A stretch of 64,000 bases of DNA from Streptomyces sp. NBC_01268 (GCF_036240795.1 NZ_CP108454.1:6508001-6572000), one strand, 5' to 3'; counted from the first letter of the stretch, positions 19,284 to 27,800 are shown. Notes: a model not told the origin generated them from the letters alone. Translations and numbers: made by a program.

Positions 19284-20067
19284 GGCGGCGGATCTCCCCA
19301 CGCAGTTCTTCGGTGATCTCGACGGAGAGCTCCGCCACGGCGGCGTCCTCGATGCGGCGCGGCTGCGGAATGCCGATGGTCCACTCGCGGGCGATCCGGC
19401 CGGGCCGGGAGGACAGCAGGACCACGCGCTCGGCCAGCCGCACGGCCTCGCGCACGTTGTGCGTGACGAAGAGGACCGAGAGCCGGGTCTCCCGCCAGAT
19501 CCGGGTGAGCTCGTCGTGCAGCACGTCCCGGGTGATCGCGTCGAGCGCGGCGAACGGCTCGTCCATCAGCAGCAGGTCGCTGTCCTGGGCGAGCGCCCGG
19601 GCCAGTGCCACCCGCTGCCGCATGCCGCCGGACAGCTCGTGGACGCGCTTGCCGTACGAGCCGCCGAGCCGCACCAGTTCGAGCAGCCGCTCGGCCTCCG
19701 GGCGGCGCTCGGCCTTCGGCAGCCCGCGCAGCTTCAGGGCGAGCTCGATGTTCTTGCCCGCGGTGAGCCACGGGAACAGGGCGTGCTCCTGGAACATCAG
19801 GGCCGGCCGGCCGCCGGGGGTCTCGATGGACCCCGCGGACGGCCGGTCGAGCCCGGCGACCAGGTTGAGCAGGGTGGACTTGCCGCAGCCCGAGGCGCCC
19901 AGGAGGGTGACGAACTCACCCGGGGCGACATCGAGCGAGATGTCGTCCAGGACGAGCTGTCCGCCGGTGGGACCGCCGAAGGACTTCGAGACGTGCTCGA
20001 TGCGCGCGGCATGACCCACCGCGCCGACGCGGTCCTCGGCCTTGGCGAGCGTCGTGGTCGTGGCCAT
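19270..20067 (-). CDS. Sulfonate-type ABC transporter ATPase (SsuB-like)
   Basis: This 265-aa ATPase has Walker A GASGCGKSTLL, the signature LSGGMRQRVALARAL, Walker B LLLMDEPFAALD and the switch His in VTHNV. ATG 20067 is decided by AGGAGG with an 8-nt spacer; GTG 20076 would sit directly on the ribosome binding site. It would energise uptake through the SsuC-like permease. A FQEHALFPWLT Q-loop is typical of nitrate/sulfonate/taurine ATPases. Confidence 0.93.
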   Translation of the reverse strand: MATTTTLAKAEDRVGAVGHAARIEHVSKSFGGPTGGQLVLDDISLDVAPGEFVTLLGASGCGKSTLLNLVAGLDRPSAGSIETPGGRPALMFQEHALFPWLTAGKNIELALKLRGLPKAERRPEAERLLELVRLGGSYGKRVHELSGGMRQRVALARALAQDSDLLLMDEPFAALDAITRDVLHDELTRIWRETRLSVLFVTHNVREAVRLAERVVLLSSRPGRIAREWTIGIPQPRRIEDAAVAELSVEITEELRGEIRRHGQH

Positions 20068-20101
20068 GGTCGTCACCTCCTGGGAGAAAGCTGCGGCTGG
20101 G

Positions 20102-21211
20102 TTACTTCGCGCCGAGACCGGCGTCGGACACCTCGGGCTTGCCCGCGGCCTTCAGGACCTTGTTGAGCGCCTTCAGGTCGTAGATGCCGTTCAGGTCGGG
20201 CTGCTTGAGGAGACCGGCCTTCACCGCGTGGTCCGCCTGCGCCTGCAGGGTGGCCGCCAGCGGGTCGTCGGTGAACTGGATCGACGGCCAGGCGCCGTCG
20301 ATCACCTTGGCGCCGAGCGGCTTGCCCGACAGCTCCTTCAGCTTGGCGTTGGCCGAGGCCTTCGCCCGGTCCTGGTCGGCGTTGATCCACGCGTTGGTCT
20401 TCACCGAACCGCGCAGCACCGCCTCCACCACGTCGGGGTGCGCCTTCAGGAACTTCTGCGACACGATGATGTTGGTGATGACGAACTTCTTGTCCGGCCA
20501 CAGGTCGGACTCGTCGAGCAGCACCTTCGCGCCCTCGCCGACCAGCTTGGACGCGGTCGGCTCCGGCACCCAGGCGCCGTCGATGGAGCCCGACTTGTAG
20601 GCGTCCGGGGTGATCTTGTTGTCCGTGCGGACCACGGAGACGTCGCCCTTGCCGCTCTGGGCGTCGACGCTCCAGCCCTTCTCGGAGATCCAGTTGAGGA
20701 AGGCCACGTCCTGCGTGTTGCCCAGCTGCGGGGTGGCGATCCTCTTGCCCTTGACGTCGTCGAGGGTCTTGATCTTCGCGGGGTTGACGACCAGCTTGAC
20801 GCCGCCGGAGGCCGAGCCGCCGACGATCCGCAGGTTGGTGCCCTTGGACTTCGTGAAGCCGTTGATGGACGGCGAGGGGCCGATGAAGCCGATGTCGATC
20901 GAGTCGGCGTTGAGCGCCTCGATCTCGGAGGGGCCGGCGTTGAAGGTCGACACCTTCAGCTGGGTGCCGCCCAGCTCCTTCTGGAAGATGCCCTCCTGGT
21001 CGCCGACCAGCGCGGTGGCGTGCGTCAGGTTGGGGAAGTACCCGAGCCGTACGGTGTCGGCGGAGAGCTTCGCGCCCTCGGCGGCCACCTTCTTCTCGTC
21101 GTTGTTCTTGGCCTCGGAGCCGTAGCCGCAGGAGGCGAGCGCCCCGATGAGCAGGGGCAGGGCGGCGGCGGCCAGGCCGCGGCGCAGGGTCGTACGGGTG
21201 GTGGCAGGCAC
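20102..21211 (-). CDS. Sulfonate-type ABC substrate-binding lipoprotein (SsuA-like)
   Basis: The 369-aa protein starts with GTG 21211. A signal peptide ends in the lipobox GALASC, so the mature protein would be a membrane-anchored lipoprotein. The fold is NMT1/SsuA-like: VRLGYFPNLTHATALVG, ADSIDIGFIGPSPSING, and the DGAWVPEPTASKL segment lining the ligand site. Its place between cysN and the SsuBC-like genes supports an organosulfur ligand. A 212-bp gap separates it from cysN, so it may have its own promoter or leader. Confidence 0.9.
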   Translation of the reverse strand: MPATTRTTLRRGLAAAALPLLIGALASCGYGSEAKNNDEKKVAAEGAKLSADTVRLGYFPNLTHATALVGDQEGIFQKELGGTQLKVSTFNAGPSEIEALNADSIDIGFIGPSPSINGFTKSKGTNLRIVGGSASGGVKLVVNPAKIKTLDDVKGKRIATPQLGNTQDVAFLNWISEKGWSVDAQSGKGDVSVVRTDNKITPDAYKSGSIDGAWVPEPTASKLVGEGAKVLLDESDLWPDKKFVITNIIVSQKFLKAHPDVVEAVLRGSVKTNAWINADQDRAKASANAKLKELSGKPLGAKVIDGAWPSIQFTDDPLAATLQAQADHAVKAGLLKQPDLNGIYDLKALNKVLKAAGKPEVSDAGLGAK

Positions 21212-21230
21212 GGGAGGTGTTCCCCTCGAT

Positions 21231-21332
21231 TCAGCTTCTGCGAAGTCTGCGTCTATGTCGATGTCGTACGGGGTGGAACGGGTCGATCAGCGCGGCGCCG
21301 CCGCAGCGGCGCACGGAGGTCAGCACGCACAT
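21231..21332 (-). CDS. Candidate Cys-containing short upstream ORF (33 aa)
   Basis: In the 212-bp gap before the sulfonate-binding protein there is a 33-codon frame with GGGGAGG 8 nt before its ATG at 21332 and TGA at 21231-21233. It begins MCVLTSVRRCGG, with two Cys codons among the first ten residues, and ends in an Arg/His-rich tail. The strong ribosome binding site and Cys content suggest a possible regulatory leader sensing Cys supply. It lacks the HVDL-type motif of the leader at 27002-27085, so this is only a candidate. Confidence 0.35.
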   Translation of the reverse strand: MCVLTSVRRCGGAALIDPFHPVRHRHRRRLRRS

Positions 21333-21423
21333 CGCGCGACACCTCCCCGGCCCGCGCCGAGCGCACCGGAACCCACCCGGCCGCCCTCCTTCGCGAAGGT
21401 GGCCCAGAAGTCCTGAATCATCG

Positions 21424-22776
21424 TCAGAAGTCCCATCCTTCTTCGGTGTCCGTGGCGTCCACCGCCGCGACGGCCTTGGCCGAGGCGAACGACTCGCCCG
21501 CCATGCCGGCCGCGAGCGTGGTGCCGTCCGCGGGGTCGATCAGCAGGAACGATCCCGTGCGGCGCGAGTCGGCGTACGCGTCGAGCGCGAGCGGCTCGGC
21601 GGTGCGGACCTTGACCCGGCCGATGTCGTTGGCGACCAGCTGCCCGGGCTCCGGGTGCTGGGAGAGGTCGTCCAGCGTGAGCCGGGACGGGATCTCCTTC
21701 ACGATCGCCTTGACCGTGCGGGTGGTGTGCTTCAGGAGCACCCGCTGCCCGACGGCCAGCGGCGTGTCCGCCACGTGGCAGACGGTCGCCTCGACGTCCT
21801 GGCTGGTGGCCGGGGCGTCGCCGACCGGGGCGAGCAGGTCGCCGCGGGAGATGTCGATGTCGTCGGCCAGCCGGATCGTCACCGACTGCGGCGCCCACGC
21901 GATGTCCACGGACTCGCCCAGCGCGTCGATCCCGGCGATCGTCGTCGTCCGACCCGAGGGCAGCACGGTGATCTCCTCGCCGACCCGGAAGGCACCGGCC
22001 GCGATCTGCCCGGCGTATCCCCGGTAGTCCGGGTGCTCGGCCGTCTGCGGGCGGATCACGTACTGCACCGGGAAGCGCGCGTGGCAGGCCGTCAGGTCGT
22101 GGCTGACCGGGACGGTCTCCAGGTGCTCCAGCACCGTCGGGCCGCCGTACCAGTCCATGTTCGCCGACGGCTCCACCACGTTGTCACCGGCCAGCGCCGA
22201 GATCGGGATCGCGGTGATCTCCGGGACGCCCAGCTCGGAGGCGTACGTCGTGAACTCCGCGGCGATGGAGGCGAAGACGGACTCCCGGTACTCGACCAGG
22301 TCCATCTTGTTCACCGCGAGCACCACGTGCGGCACCCGCAGCAGGGCGGCCACCGCGGCGTGCCGCCGGGTCTGCTCCACGACGCCGTTGCGGGCGTCGA
22401 CGAGGACCACGGCCAGCTCGGCCGTCGAGGCGCCCGTCACCATGTTCCGGGTGTACTGCACGTGCCCGGGGGTGTCGGCGAGGATGAACCGGCGCCGCGG
22501 CGTCGCGAAGTAGCGGTACGCCACGTCGATGGTGATGCCCTGCTCCCGCTCGGCCCGCAGGCCGTCGGTCAGCAGCGCCAGGTCCGGCGCCTCCTGGCCG
22601 CGCGAACGCGAGGCGTGCTCCACGGCCTCCAGCTGGTCCACCAGGACCGACTTGGAGTCGTGCAGGAGCCGGCCCACCAGGGTGGACTTGCCGTCGTCGA
22701 CGGACCCGGCGGTGGCGAAGCGCAGCAGGGTGGTGGCCGCGAGCTCGGCGGCCGGCTGCTCGGTGGACGTGCTCAT
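21424..22776 (-). CDS. cysN: Sulfate adenylyltransferase subunit CysN (GTPase)
   Basis: This 450-aa EF-Tu-like GTPase is the regulatory subunit of ATP sulfurylase, coupling GTP hydrolysis to APS formation from ATP and sulfate. Visible motifs are G1 GSVDDGKSTL, G2 region REQGITIDVAYRYF, G3 DTPGHVQYTRNM and G4 NKMDLVEY. The two beta-barrel domains follow (from about residue 230). It has no fused APS kinase domain; that activity is encoded separately by cysC two genes upstream. The start overlaps the cysD stop by one base (TAATG), implying coupling. Confidence 0.96.
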   Translation of the reverse strand: MSTSTEQPAAELAATTLLRFATAGSVDDGKSTLVGRLLHDSKSVLVDQLEAVEHASRSRGQEAPDLALLTDGLRAEREQGITIDVAYRYFATPRRRFILADTPGHVQYTRNMVTGASTAELAVVLVDARNGVVEQTRRHAAVAALLRVPHVVLAVNKMDLVEYRESVFASIAAEFTTYASELGVPEITAIPISALAGDNVVEPSANMDWYGGPTVLEHLETVPVSHDLTACHARFPVQYVIRPQTAEHPDYRGYAGQIAAGAFRVGEEITVLPSGRTTTIAGIDALGESVDIAWAPQSVTIRLADDIDISRGDLLAPVGDAPATSQDVEATVCHVADTPLAVGQRVLLKHTTRTVKAIVKEIPSRLTLDDLSQHPEPGQLVANDIGRVKVRTAEPLALDAYADSRRTGSFLLIDPADGTTLAAGMAGESFASAKAVAAVDATDTEEGWDF

Positions 22777-23711
22777 TAGAAGTACCCTTCGCGCTTGCGG
22801 TCTTCCATCGCGGCCTCGGACATCTTGTCGTCCGCGCGGGTGGCTCCGCGCTCGGTGAGCCGGGAGGCGGCGATCTCCGTGATGACGGCGTCCAGCGTGG
22901 TGGCGTCGGAGTCCACCGCGCCCGTGCAGGACATGTCGCCGACCGTGCGGTAGCGGATCAGCCGGGTCACGACCGTCTCGGATTCCTTGGGGCCGCCCCA
23001 CTCGCCCGCCGTCAGCCACATGCCGTTGCGCTGGAACACCTCGCGCTCGTGCGCGAAGTAGATCTCCGGCAGCTCGATCCGCTCGCGCTGGATGTACTGC
23101 CACACGTCCAGCTCGGTCCAGTTGGAGAGCGGGAAGACGCGGACGTGCTCGCCGGCGGCGTGCCGGCCGTTGTACAGCTGCCACAGCTCGGGCCGCTGTC
23201 GGCGCGGGTCCCACTGGGAGAACTCGTCGCGCAGGCTGAACACTCGCTCCTTGGCGCGGGCCTTCTCCTCGTCGCGCCGCCCACCGCCGAACACGGCGTC
23301 GAAGCGGTGCTGCTGGATCGCCTCCGTCAGCGGGACGGTCTGCAGCGGGTTGCGGGTGCCGTCGGGGCGCTCGCGGAGCTTGCCCGCGTCGATGTACTCC
23401 TGCACGGAGGCCACGTGCAGCCGCAGCCCGTGCTCGGCCACGACCCGGTCGCGGTACTCGATGACCTCGGGGAAGTTGTGCCCGGTGTCGACGTGCAGCA
23501 GCGTGAAGGGGACCGGCGCCGGGGCGAAGGCCTTCAGCGCCAGGTGCAGCATGACGATCGAGTCCTTGCCGCCGGAGAAGAGGATCACCGGCCGCTCGAA
23601 CTCGCCCGCCACCTCGCGGAAGATGTGGACGGCCTCCGACTCCAGGGAGTCGAGGTGCGACAGCGCGAACGGGCTGTCGGTCGCCTCGTGGACATGAGCG
23701 ACAGTGGTCAC
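22776..23711 (-). CDS. cysD: Sulfate adenylyltransferase subunit CysD
   Basis: This 311-aa catalytic subunit of ATP sulfurylase belongs to the PAPS-reductase-like ATP pyrophosphatase fold. The P-loop reads FSGGKDSIVMLHLAL, and LLHVDTGHNFPEVIEYRD and FGGGRRDEEKARAKER are further conserved blocks. It makes APS from sulfate and ATP together with CysN. GTG 23711 overlaps the cysC stop by 4 bp (GTGA). Confidence 0.96.
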   Translation of the reverse strand: MTTVAHVHEATDSPFALSHLDSLESEAVHIFREVAGEFERPVILFSGGKDSIVMLHLALKAFAPAPVPFTLLHVDTGHNFPEVIEYRDRVVAEHGLRLHVASVQEYIDAGKLRERPDGTRNPLQTVPLTEAIQQHRFDAVFGGGRRDEEKARAKERVFSLRDEFSQWDPRRQRPELWQLYNGRHAAGEHVRVFPLSNWTELDVWQYIQRERIELPEIYFAHEREVFQRNGMWLTAGEWGGPKESETVVTRLIRYRTVGDMSCTGAVDSDATTLDAVITEIAASRLTERGATRADDKMSEAAMEDRKREGYF

Positions 23712-24289
23712 AGCAGACCCCTCTCGGTGAGCAGCGCGTGGAGCTGCGCCGCGGACTCCTGCACGGTCTGGGTGTGGGACTCGATCCGCAGATCCGGGTT
23801 CCGCGGCTCGTCGTACGGGTCGTCGACGCCGGTGAGACCGCTGATCTCACCCGCGGCCTGCTTGGCGTACAGGCCCTTCACGTCCCGCACCGAGCACACG
23901 TCCACCGGAGTGGCGACGTGCACCTCGACGTACGGGGTGTCCTGGGCCGCGTGGCGCTTGCGGACCGCCTCGCGGCTGTCCTCGTACGGCGCGATGACCG
24001 GGACCAGGACCGTCACGCCGTTCGAGGCGAGCAGTTCCGCGACGAAGCCGATGCGCTGCACGTTGGTGTGCCGGTCCTCGCGGCTGAAGCCGAGGCCCGC
24101 CGAGAGGAACTCGCGGATCTCGTCGCCGTCGAGGATCTCGACGCGCTGCCCTCCGGCGCGCAGCCGGCCGGCCAGCTCGTACGCGATGGTCGTCTTGCCG
24201 GCGCTCGGCAGGCCGGTGAGCCAGACGGTGGCACCGGTCACGTGGTTCTCCTGGGAGGTCTCGGTGTGGGGGGTTTCGGTGGTGGTCAT
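23708..24289 (-). CDS. cysC: Adenylyl-sulfate kinase CysC
   Basis: APS kinase, converting APS to PAPS. The P-loop is TGLPSAGKTT, and ILDGDEIREFLSAGLGFS and FVAELLASNGVTVLVPVIAP are conserved blocks. ATG 24289 overlaps the cysH stop (ATGA) and gives 193 aa. An internal GTG at 24241 has a good ribosome binding site (AGGAGAA) and would give a 177-aa protein without the low-complexity first 16 residues (MTTTETPHTETSQENH); it may be the true start. Having both CysC and an APS-type CysH in one operon means PAPS is probably made for other sulfation reactions, since CysH here should use APS directly. Confidence 0.93.
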   Translation of the reverse strand: MTTTETPHTETSQENHVTGATVWLTGLPSAGKTTIAYELAGRLRAGGQRVEILDGDEIREFLSAGLGFSREDRHTNVQRIGFVAELLASNGVTVLVPVIAPYEDSREAVRKRHAAQDTPYVEVHVATPVDVCSVRDVKGLYAKQAAGEISGLTGVDDPYDEPRNPDLRIESHTQTVQESAAQLHALLTERGLL

Positions 24290-25005
24290 CAGGCGTGCAG
24301 TCCGCACTCGGTCTTGGCCCGGCCGGCCCAGCGGCCGGCCCGCGCGTCCTCGCCGTCCTCGACCCGGCGGGTGCAGGGGGCGCAGCCGACGGAGGCGTAA
24401 CCGTCCATGAGGAGCGGGTTGGTGAGCACCCCGTGCTCCAGGACGTACGCGTCCACGTCGTCCTGGGTCCAGCGGGCGATGGGGGAGATCTTGACCTTCT
24501 GCCGCTTCTCGTCCCAGCCGACGACCGGGGTGTTCGCCCGGGTCGGGGACTCGTCGCGGCGCAGACCGGTGGCCCACGCGGCGTAGCCGGTCAGGCCGTC
24601 CTCCAGCGGCTTGACCTTGCGCAGCGCGCAGCACAGGTCGGGGTCGCGCTCGTAGAGCTTCGCGCCGTACTCGGCGTCCTGCTCCTCCACCGTCCGACGC
24701 GGGGTCAGGGTGATCACGTTGACGTCCATGACCGCGTCGACCGCGTCACGGGTGCCGATGGTCTCGGGGAAGTGGTAGCCGGTGTCGAGGAAGACGACGT
24801 CGACACCGGGCAGGGCGCGCGAGGCGAGGTGGGCGACGACCGCGTCCTCCATGGAGGAGGTGACGCAGAAGCGCTCGCCGAAGGTGCCGGCCGCCCACTG
24901 GAGGATCTCCAGCGCGGAGGCGTCCTCCAGCTCGCGGCCGGCCTGCTCGGCGAGTGCCTGAAGGTCGGCCGCGGTGGCGTCCTGCGGAATCCGAGTGCCC
25001 GTCAT
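24289..25005 (-). CDS. cysH: Adenylyl-sulfate (APS) reductase CysH
   Basis: This 238-aa reductase forms sulfite from APS using thioredoxin. Cys125-Cys126 and Cys208-x2-Cys211 form the [4Fe-4S] ligand set that separates bacterial APS reductases from PAPS-type enzymes, and Cys234 in the C-terminal KTECGLH is the nucleophile. Substrate-binding blocks VTSSMEDAVVAHLA and FLDTGYHFPET are present. ATG 25005 has GGGAGGGAA upstream and overlaps the small upstream gene (ATGA). The product feeds the sulfite reductase encoded two genes upstream. Confidence 0.95.
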   Translation of the reverse strand: MTGTRIPQDATAADLQALAEQAGRELEDASALEILQWAAGTFGERFCVTSSMEDAVVAHLASRALPGVDVVFLDTGYHFPETIGTRDAVDAVMDVNVITLTPRRTVEEQDAEYGAKLYERDPDLCCALRKVKPLEDGLTGYAAWATGLRRDESPTRANTPVVGWDEKRQKVKISPIARWTQDDVDAYVLEHGVLTNPLLMDGYASVGCAPCTRRVEDGEDARAGRWAGRAKTECGLHA

Positions 25006-25181
25006 ATCTGTTCCCTCCCAGGTGTGTTGCCCGAAGTCTCCGGGGCGAGGAGCCCCAGGAACTTCAGCTGGAAGGCTCGACTGCAGGCCCTGCATTCCCA
25101 CGCGCCGTGGCCCTGCTCGTGCGGACGCAGGTCCTCGTCCCCGCAGTAGGGGCAGTGGAAGGGGGCGGCTCGCTCGCTCAC
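25002..25181 (-). CDS. Small Cys4 protein of sulfur operon
   Basis: This 59-aa protein starts with GTG 25181, overlapping the sulfite reductase stop (GTGA), and its stop overlaps the cysH start (ATGA). This tight packing on both sides makes it a real gene. It contains two CxxC pairs, CPYC and CRAC, spaced 15 residues apart, forming a zinc-ribbon or rubredoxin-like metal site, and a conserved-looking FQLKFLGL tail. It could be a small redox or metal-carrier partner of sulfite reductase or CysH. No function is established. Confidence 0.8.
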   Translation of the reverse strand: MSERAAPFHCPYCGDEDLRPHEQGHGAWECRACSRAFQLKFLGLLAPETSGNTPGREQI

Positions 25182-26875
25182 GACAGCGCCTCCTCCGACG
25201 CGCGCGCCGCCCAGGTGGCGAAGCGCTCGCCGTCCTCGCGCTCCGCCTGGAAGCGCGTGAGGACCCGCTCGACGTAGTCGGGCAGCTCGGCCGAGGTGAC
25301 CTTGAGGCCGCGGACCTTGCGGCCGAAGCCGGCCTCCAGGCCGAGCGCGCCGCCGAGGTGCACCTGGTAGCCCTCGACGCGGTTGCCGTCGTCGTCCAGG
25401 ACCAGCTGGCCCTTGAGGCCGATGTCGGCGACCTGGATGCGGGCGCAGGCGTTCGGGCAGCCGTTGATGTTGATGGTGATCGGCTCGTCGAACTCCGGGA
25501 TGCGGCGCTCCAGTTCGTCGATGAGCGAGGCGCCCCGCCCCTTGGTCTCGACGATGGCCAGCTTGCAGAACTCGATGCCGGTGCAGGCCATCGTGCCGCG
25601 CCGGAACGGCGAGGGGGTCACCCGCAGGTCCAGGGACTCCAGGGCGGAGACGATCGAGTCGACCTGCCCCTCCTCGATGTCCAGGACGATCATCTTCTGC
25701 TCGGCGGTCGTGCGGACCCGGCCCGAACCGTGCGCCTCGGCGATCTCGGCGATCTTGGTCAGGGTGGTGCCGTCGACCCGGCCGACGCGCGGGGCGAAGC
25801 CCACGTAGTAGCGCCCGTCCAGCTGCTTGTGGACGCCCACGTGGTCGCGCCAGCGGCCGGCCGGCTGCTCGGGGGCGGGCCCGTCGGTCAGCTTGCGCTT
25901 CAGGTACTCGTCCTCCAGGACCTGGCGGAACTTCTCCGGGCCCCAGTCGGCGACCAGGAACTTCAGGCGGGCGCGGGTGCGCAGCCGGCGGTAGCCGTAG
26001 TCGCGGAAGATCGAGATGACGCCCTCGTAGACGTCGGGCACCTCGTCCAGGGAGACCCAGGTGCCGAGCCGGACGCCCAGCTTGGGGTTGGTGGAGAGGC
26101 CGCCGCCGACCCAGACGTCGAAGCCGGGGCCGTGCTCCGGGTGGTTCACGCCGACGAAGGCGATGTCGTTGATCTCGTGCGCCACGTCGAGCAGGGGCGA
26201 GCCGGAGACCGCGGACTTGAACTTGCGGGGCAGGTTCGAGAAGTCGGGGTTGCCGACGATGCGCCGGTAGATCTCCTCGACGGCGGGGGTGCCGTCGATG
26301 ATCTCGTTCTCGGCGATGCCGGCGACGGGCGAGCCGAGGATGACGCGCGGGGTGTCGCCACAGGCCTCGGTGGTGGACAGGCCGACCGCCTCCAGGCGGT
26401 TCCAGATCTCCGGGACGTCCTCGATCCGGATCCAGTGGTACTGGACGTTCTGCCGGTCGGTGAGGTCGGCGGTGCCGCGGGCGAACTCCTGCGAGATCTC
26501 GCCGATGACCCGCAGCTGCTCGGTGGTCAGCCGGCCGCCGTCGATGCGGACGCGGAGCATGAAGTACTCGGCGTCCAGCTCCTCCGGCTCCAGGACTCCG
26601 GTCTTGGTGCCGTCCAGGCCCTCGCGGCGCTGGGTGTACAGGCCCCACCAGCGCATCCGGCCGCGGAGGTCGTTGGGGTCGATGGAGTCGAATCCACGCT
26701 TGGAGTAGATCGTCTCAATACGTGTCCGTACATTGAGACCGTCGTCGTCCTTCTTGAACTGCTCATTGCCGTTCAGCGGGGTGAAGTGCCCCGCGGCCCA
26801 CTGACCCTCGCCGCGGTGGCGCCCGGTCTTGCGGCGGGCGGCTGCGGGAGTGGGGTTTTCCGGGGTGGCGGCCAT
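25178..26875 (-). CDS. Ferredoxin-type nitrite/sulfite reductase (assimilatory sulfite reductase)
   Basis: This 565-aa siroheme [4Fe-4S] reductase should convert sulfite to sulfide. The cluster ligands are Cys431 and Cys437 (CTGIEFC) and Cys473 and Cys477 (CPNAC). The two NIR_SIR repeats are complete, and LTDRQNVQYHWIRIEDVP is a conserved siroheme-contacting block. Operon context with cysHCDN marks it as a sulfite rather than nitrite reductase. The start ATG 26875 has AAGGA about 9 nt upstream; the frame is open to 26923 without homology. The ~350-bp upstream region carries a Cys leader peptide and AT-rich promoter. Confidence 0.95.
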   Translation of the reverse strand: MAATPENPTPAAARRKTGRHRGEGQWAAGHFTPLNGNEQFKKDDDGLNVRTRIETIYSKRGFDSIDPNDLRGRMRWWGLYTQRREGLDGTKTGVLEPEELDAEYFMLRVRIDGGRLTTEQLRVIGEISQEFARGTADLTDRQNVQYHWIRIEDVPEIWNRLEAVGLSTTEACGDTPRVILGSPVAGIAENEIIDGTPAVEEIYRRIVGNPDFSNLPRKFKSAVSGSPLLDVAHEINDIAFVGVNHPEHGPGFDVWVGGGLSTNPKLGVRLGTWVSLDEVPDVYEGVISIFRDYGYRRLRTRARLKFLVADWGPEKFRQVLEDEYLKRKLTDGPAPEQPAGRWRDHVGVHKQLDGRYYVGFAPRVGRVDGTTLTKIAEIAEAHGSGRVRTTAEQKMIVLDIEEGQVDSIVSALESLDLRVTPSPFRRGTMACTGIEFCKLAIVETKGRGASLIDELERRIPEFDEPITININGCPNACARIQVADIGLKGQLVLDDDGNRVEGYQVHLGGALGLEAGFGRKVRGLKVTSAELPDYVERVLTRFQAEREDGERFATWAARASEEALS

Positions 26876-27001
26876 GGCGATATGTCCTTCGGGACTGCGG
26901 GAGGGCGGCTCTGACCTGCACACTCGCGCTCGGGATGGAGGGCGGCGCGACAGTGCGCAGAGAAAGGGACTGCAGGAAGATGCGCGGCGGTGCTGGTTCG
27001 A

Positions 27002-27085
27002 TCAGCGCGCCGAACAGATGGCGCTGGACATGCGGCCTAGGTCGACGTGCCGCCGACTCACCAAGGCAATTCCAGTTCCAGACAT
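27002..27085 (-). CDS. Cysteine leader peptide upstream of sulfur operon
   Basis: A 27-codon frame with ATG at 27085 and TGA at 27002-27004 encodes a peptide containing RRHVDLGRMSSAIC near its C-terminus. This R-HVDL-R-x-S-A-x-C pattern is the hallmark of the putative leader peptides found upstream of sulfur genes in Streptomyces. The Cys codon is the fourth from the stop, so ribosome stalling at low Cys-tRNA could control read-through into sulfite reductase, 127 bp downstream. No clear ribosome binding site precedes the ATG. The region between the leader and the reductase (26876-27001) holds no other gene. Confidence 0.75.
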   Translation of the reverse strand: MSGTGIALVSRRHVDLGRMSSAICSAR

Positions 27086-27122
27086 GACGGAAGCGTGTCA
27101 CGGGACTTTGGACCCAGTCCAG

Positions 27123-27136
27123 CATTATCCATAATG
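27123..27136. promoter_or_regulatory. AT-rich palindrome at sulfur-operon promoter
   Basis: CATTATCCATAATG is a perfect 14-bp palindrome and one of the most AT-rich stretches in the window. On the minus strand it contains GATAAT, a good -10 box, placing a start site near 27117, just ahead of the leader peptide. A second repeat, GGACT at 27103-27107 and AGTCC at 27116-27120, lies directly downstream. This looks like the operon promoter with an overlapping operator. Confidence 0.5.
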
Positions 27137-27185
27137 TGGACATCAGTGTCTCGACTGGCGAGATGGTGTGGTCTGGGTCACGCGA

Positions 27186-27209
27186 AAGGGGCCCAGTTCA
27201 GGGCCCCTT
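27186..27209. terminator. Stem-loop terminator after GNAT gene
   Basis: AAGGGGCCC at 27186-27194 and GGGCCCCTT at 27201-27209 form a perfect 9-bp stem with a 6-nt loop. It follows the minus-strand acetyltransferase stop at 27231 and is followed on that strand by TTTCGCG. It would keep acetyltransferase transcription out of the sulfur operon promoter. Confidence 0.75.
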
Positions 27210-27230
27210 CGGCGAGTGGAACGCGACGGC

Positions 27231-27800
27231 TCAGGCGTGCGCGCCCGGCCACGGCCCCGGGTTCGCGGGCTCCTCGATCTCCTCGACCTTCGTGTCGAAG
27301 AGGCGGAAGCCGCGGCGCTCGTAGTTGGCCATGGCGTGGGGGCCGTCCAGGGAGCAGGTGTGCAGCCAGACCCGCTTGGTCGGCTCACGGTCGGGCCAGC
27401 GCTCGGCCAGGTCCCAGGCGCGCTCCACCCCGTACGACAGCAGGCGGCCGCCGATCCGCCGGCCCCGGAAGGCGGGGATCAGGCCGAAGTAGACGATCTC
27501 CACGACCCCGTCGTCCTGCGGGTCCAGTTCGACGTATCCGGCCGGCGTCCCGTTCTCGTACGCCACCCAGATCTCGGCGCCCGGCTTCTCCACGATCTCC
27601 TGCCACTGGGGGTAGGTCAGCGACAGCCGGTCGGTCCAGCGGATGTCGCCGCCGACCGCGGTATAGAGGAAGCGGCTGAACTCCGCCGAGGGCACCCCGG
27701 CGCGCTCGATCCGCAGCTCGACGCCCTCCGGCGGGGCGACCGGGTTCAGATCCGACGGCGAGGTCTGTTCCAGCGACCAGGTGGTGAGAGTGATGCTCAT
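27231..27800 (-). CDS. GNAT family N-acetyltransferase
   Basis: This 189-aa protein has the GNAT acetyl-CoA site GLIPAFRGRRIGGRLLSYGVERAW (Q/RxxGxG/A-like loop). The upstream blocks AYENGTPAGYVELDPQDDGVVEIVYF and the late HAMANYERRGFRLF complete the fold. Acetyl acceptor unknown. ATG 27800 is the natural start. It is transcribed in the same direction as the sulfur operon but is separated from it by a hairpin terminator, so it is probably independent. Confidence 0.88.
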   Translation of the reverse strand: MSITLTTWSLEQTSPSDLNPVAPPEGVELRIERAGVPSAEFSRFLYTAVGGDIRWTDRLSLTYPQWQEIVEKPGAEIWVAYENGTPAGYVELDPQDDGVVEIVYFGLIPAFRGRRIGGRLLSYGVERAWDLAERWPDREPTKRVWLHTCSLDGPHAMANYERRGFRLFDTKVEEIEEPANPGPWPGAHA

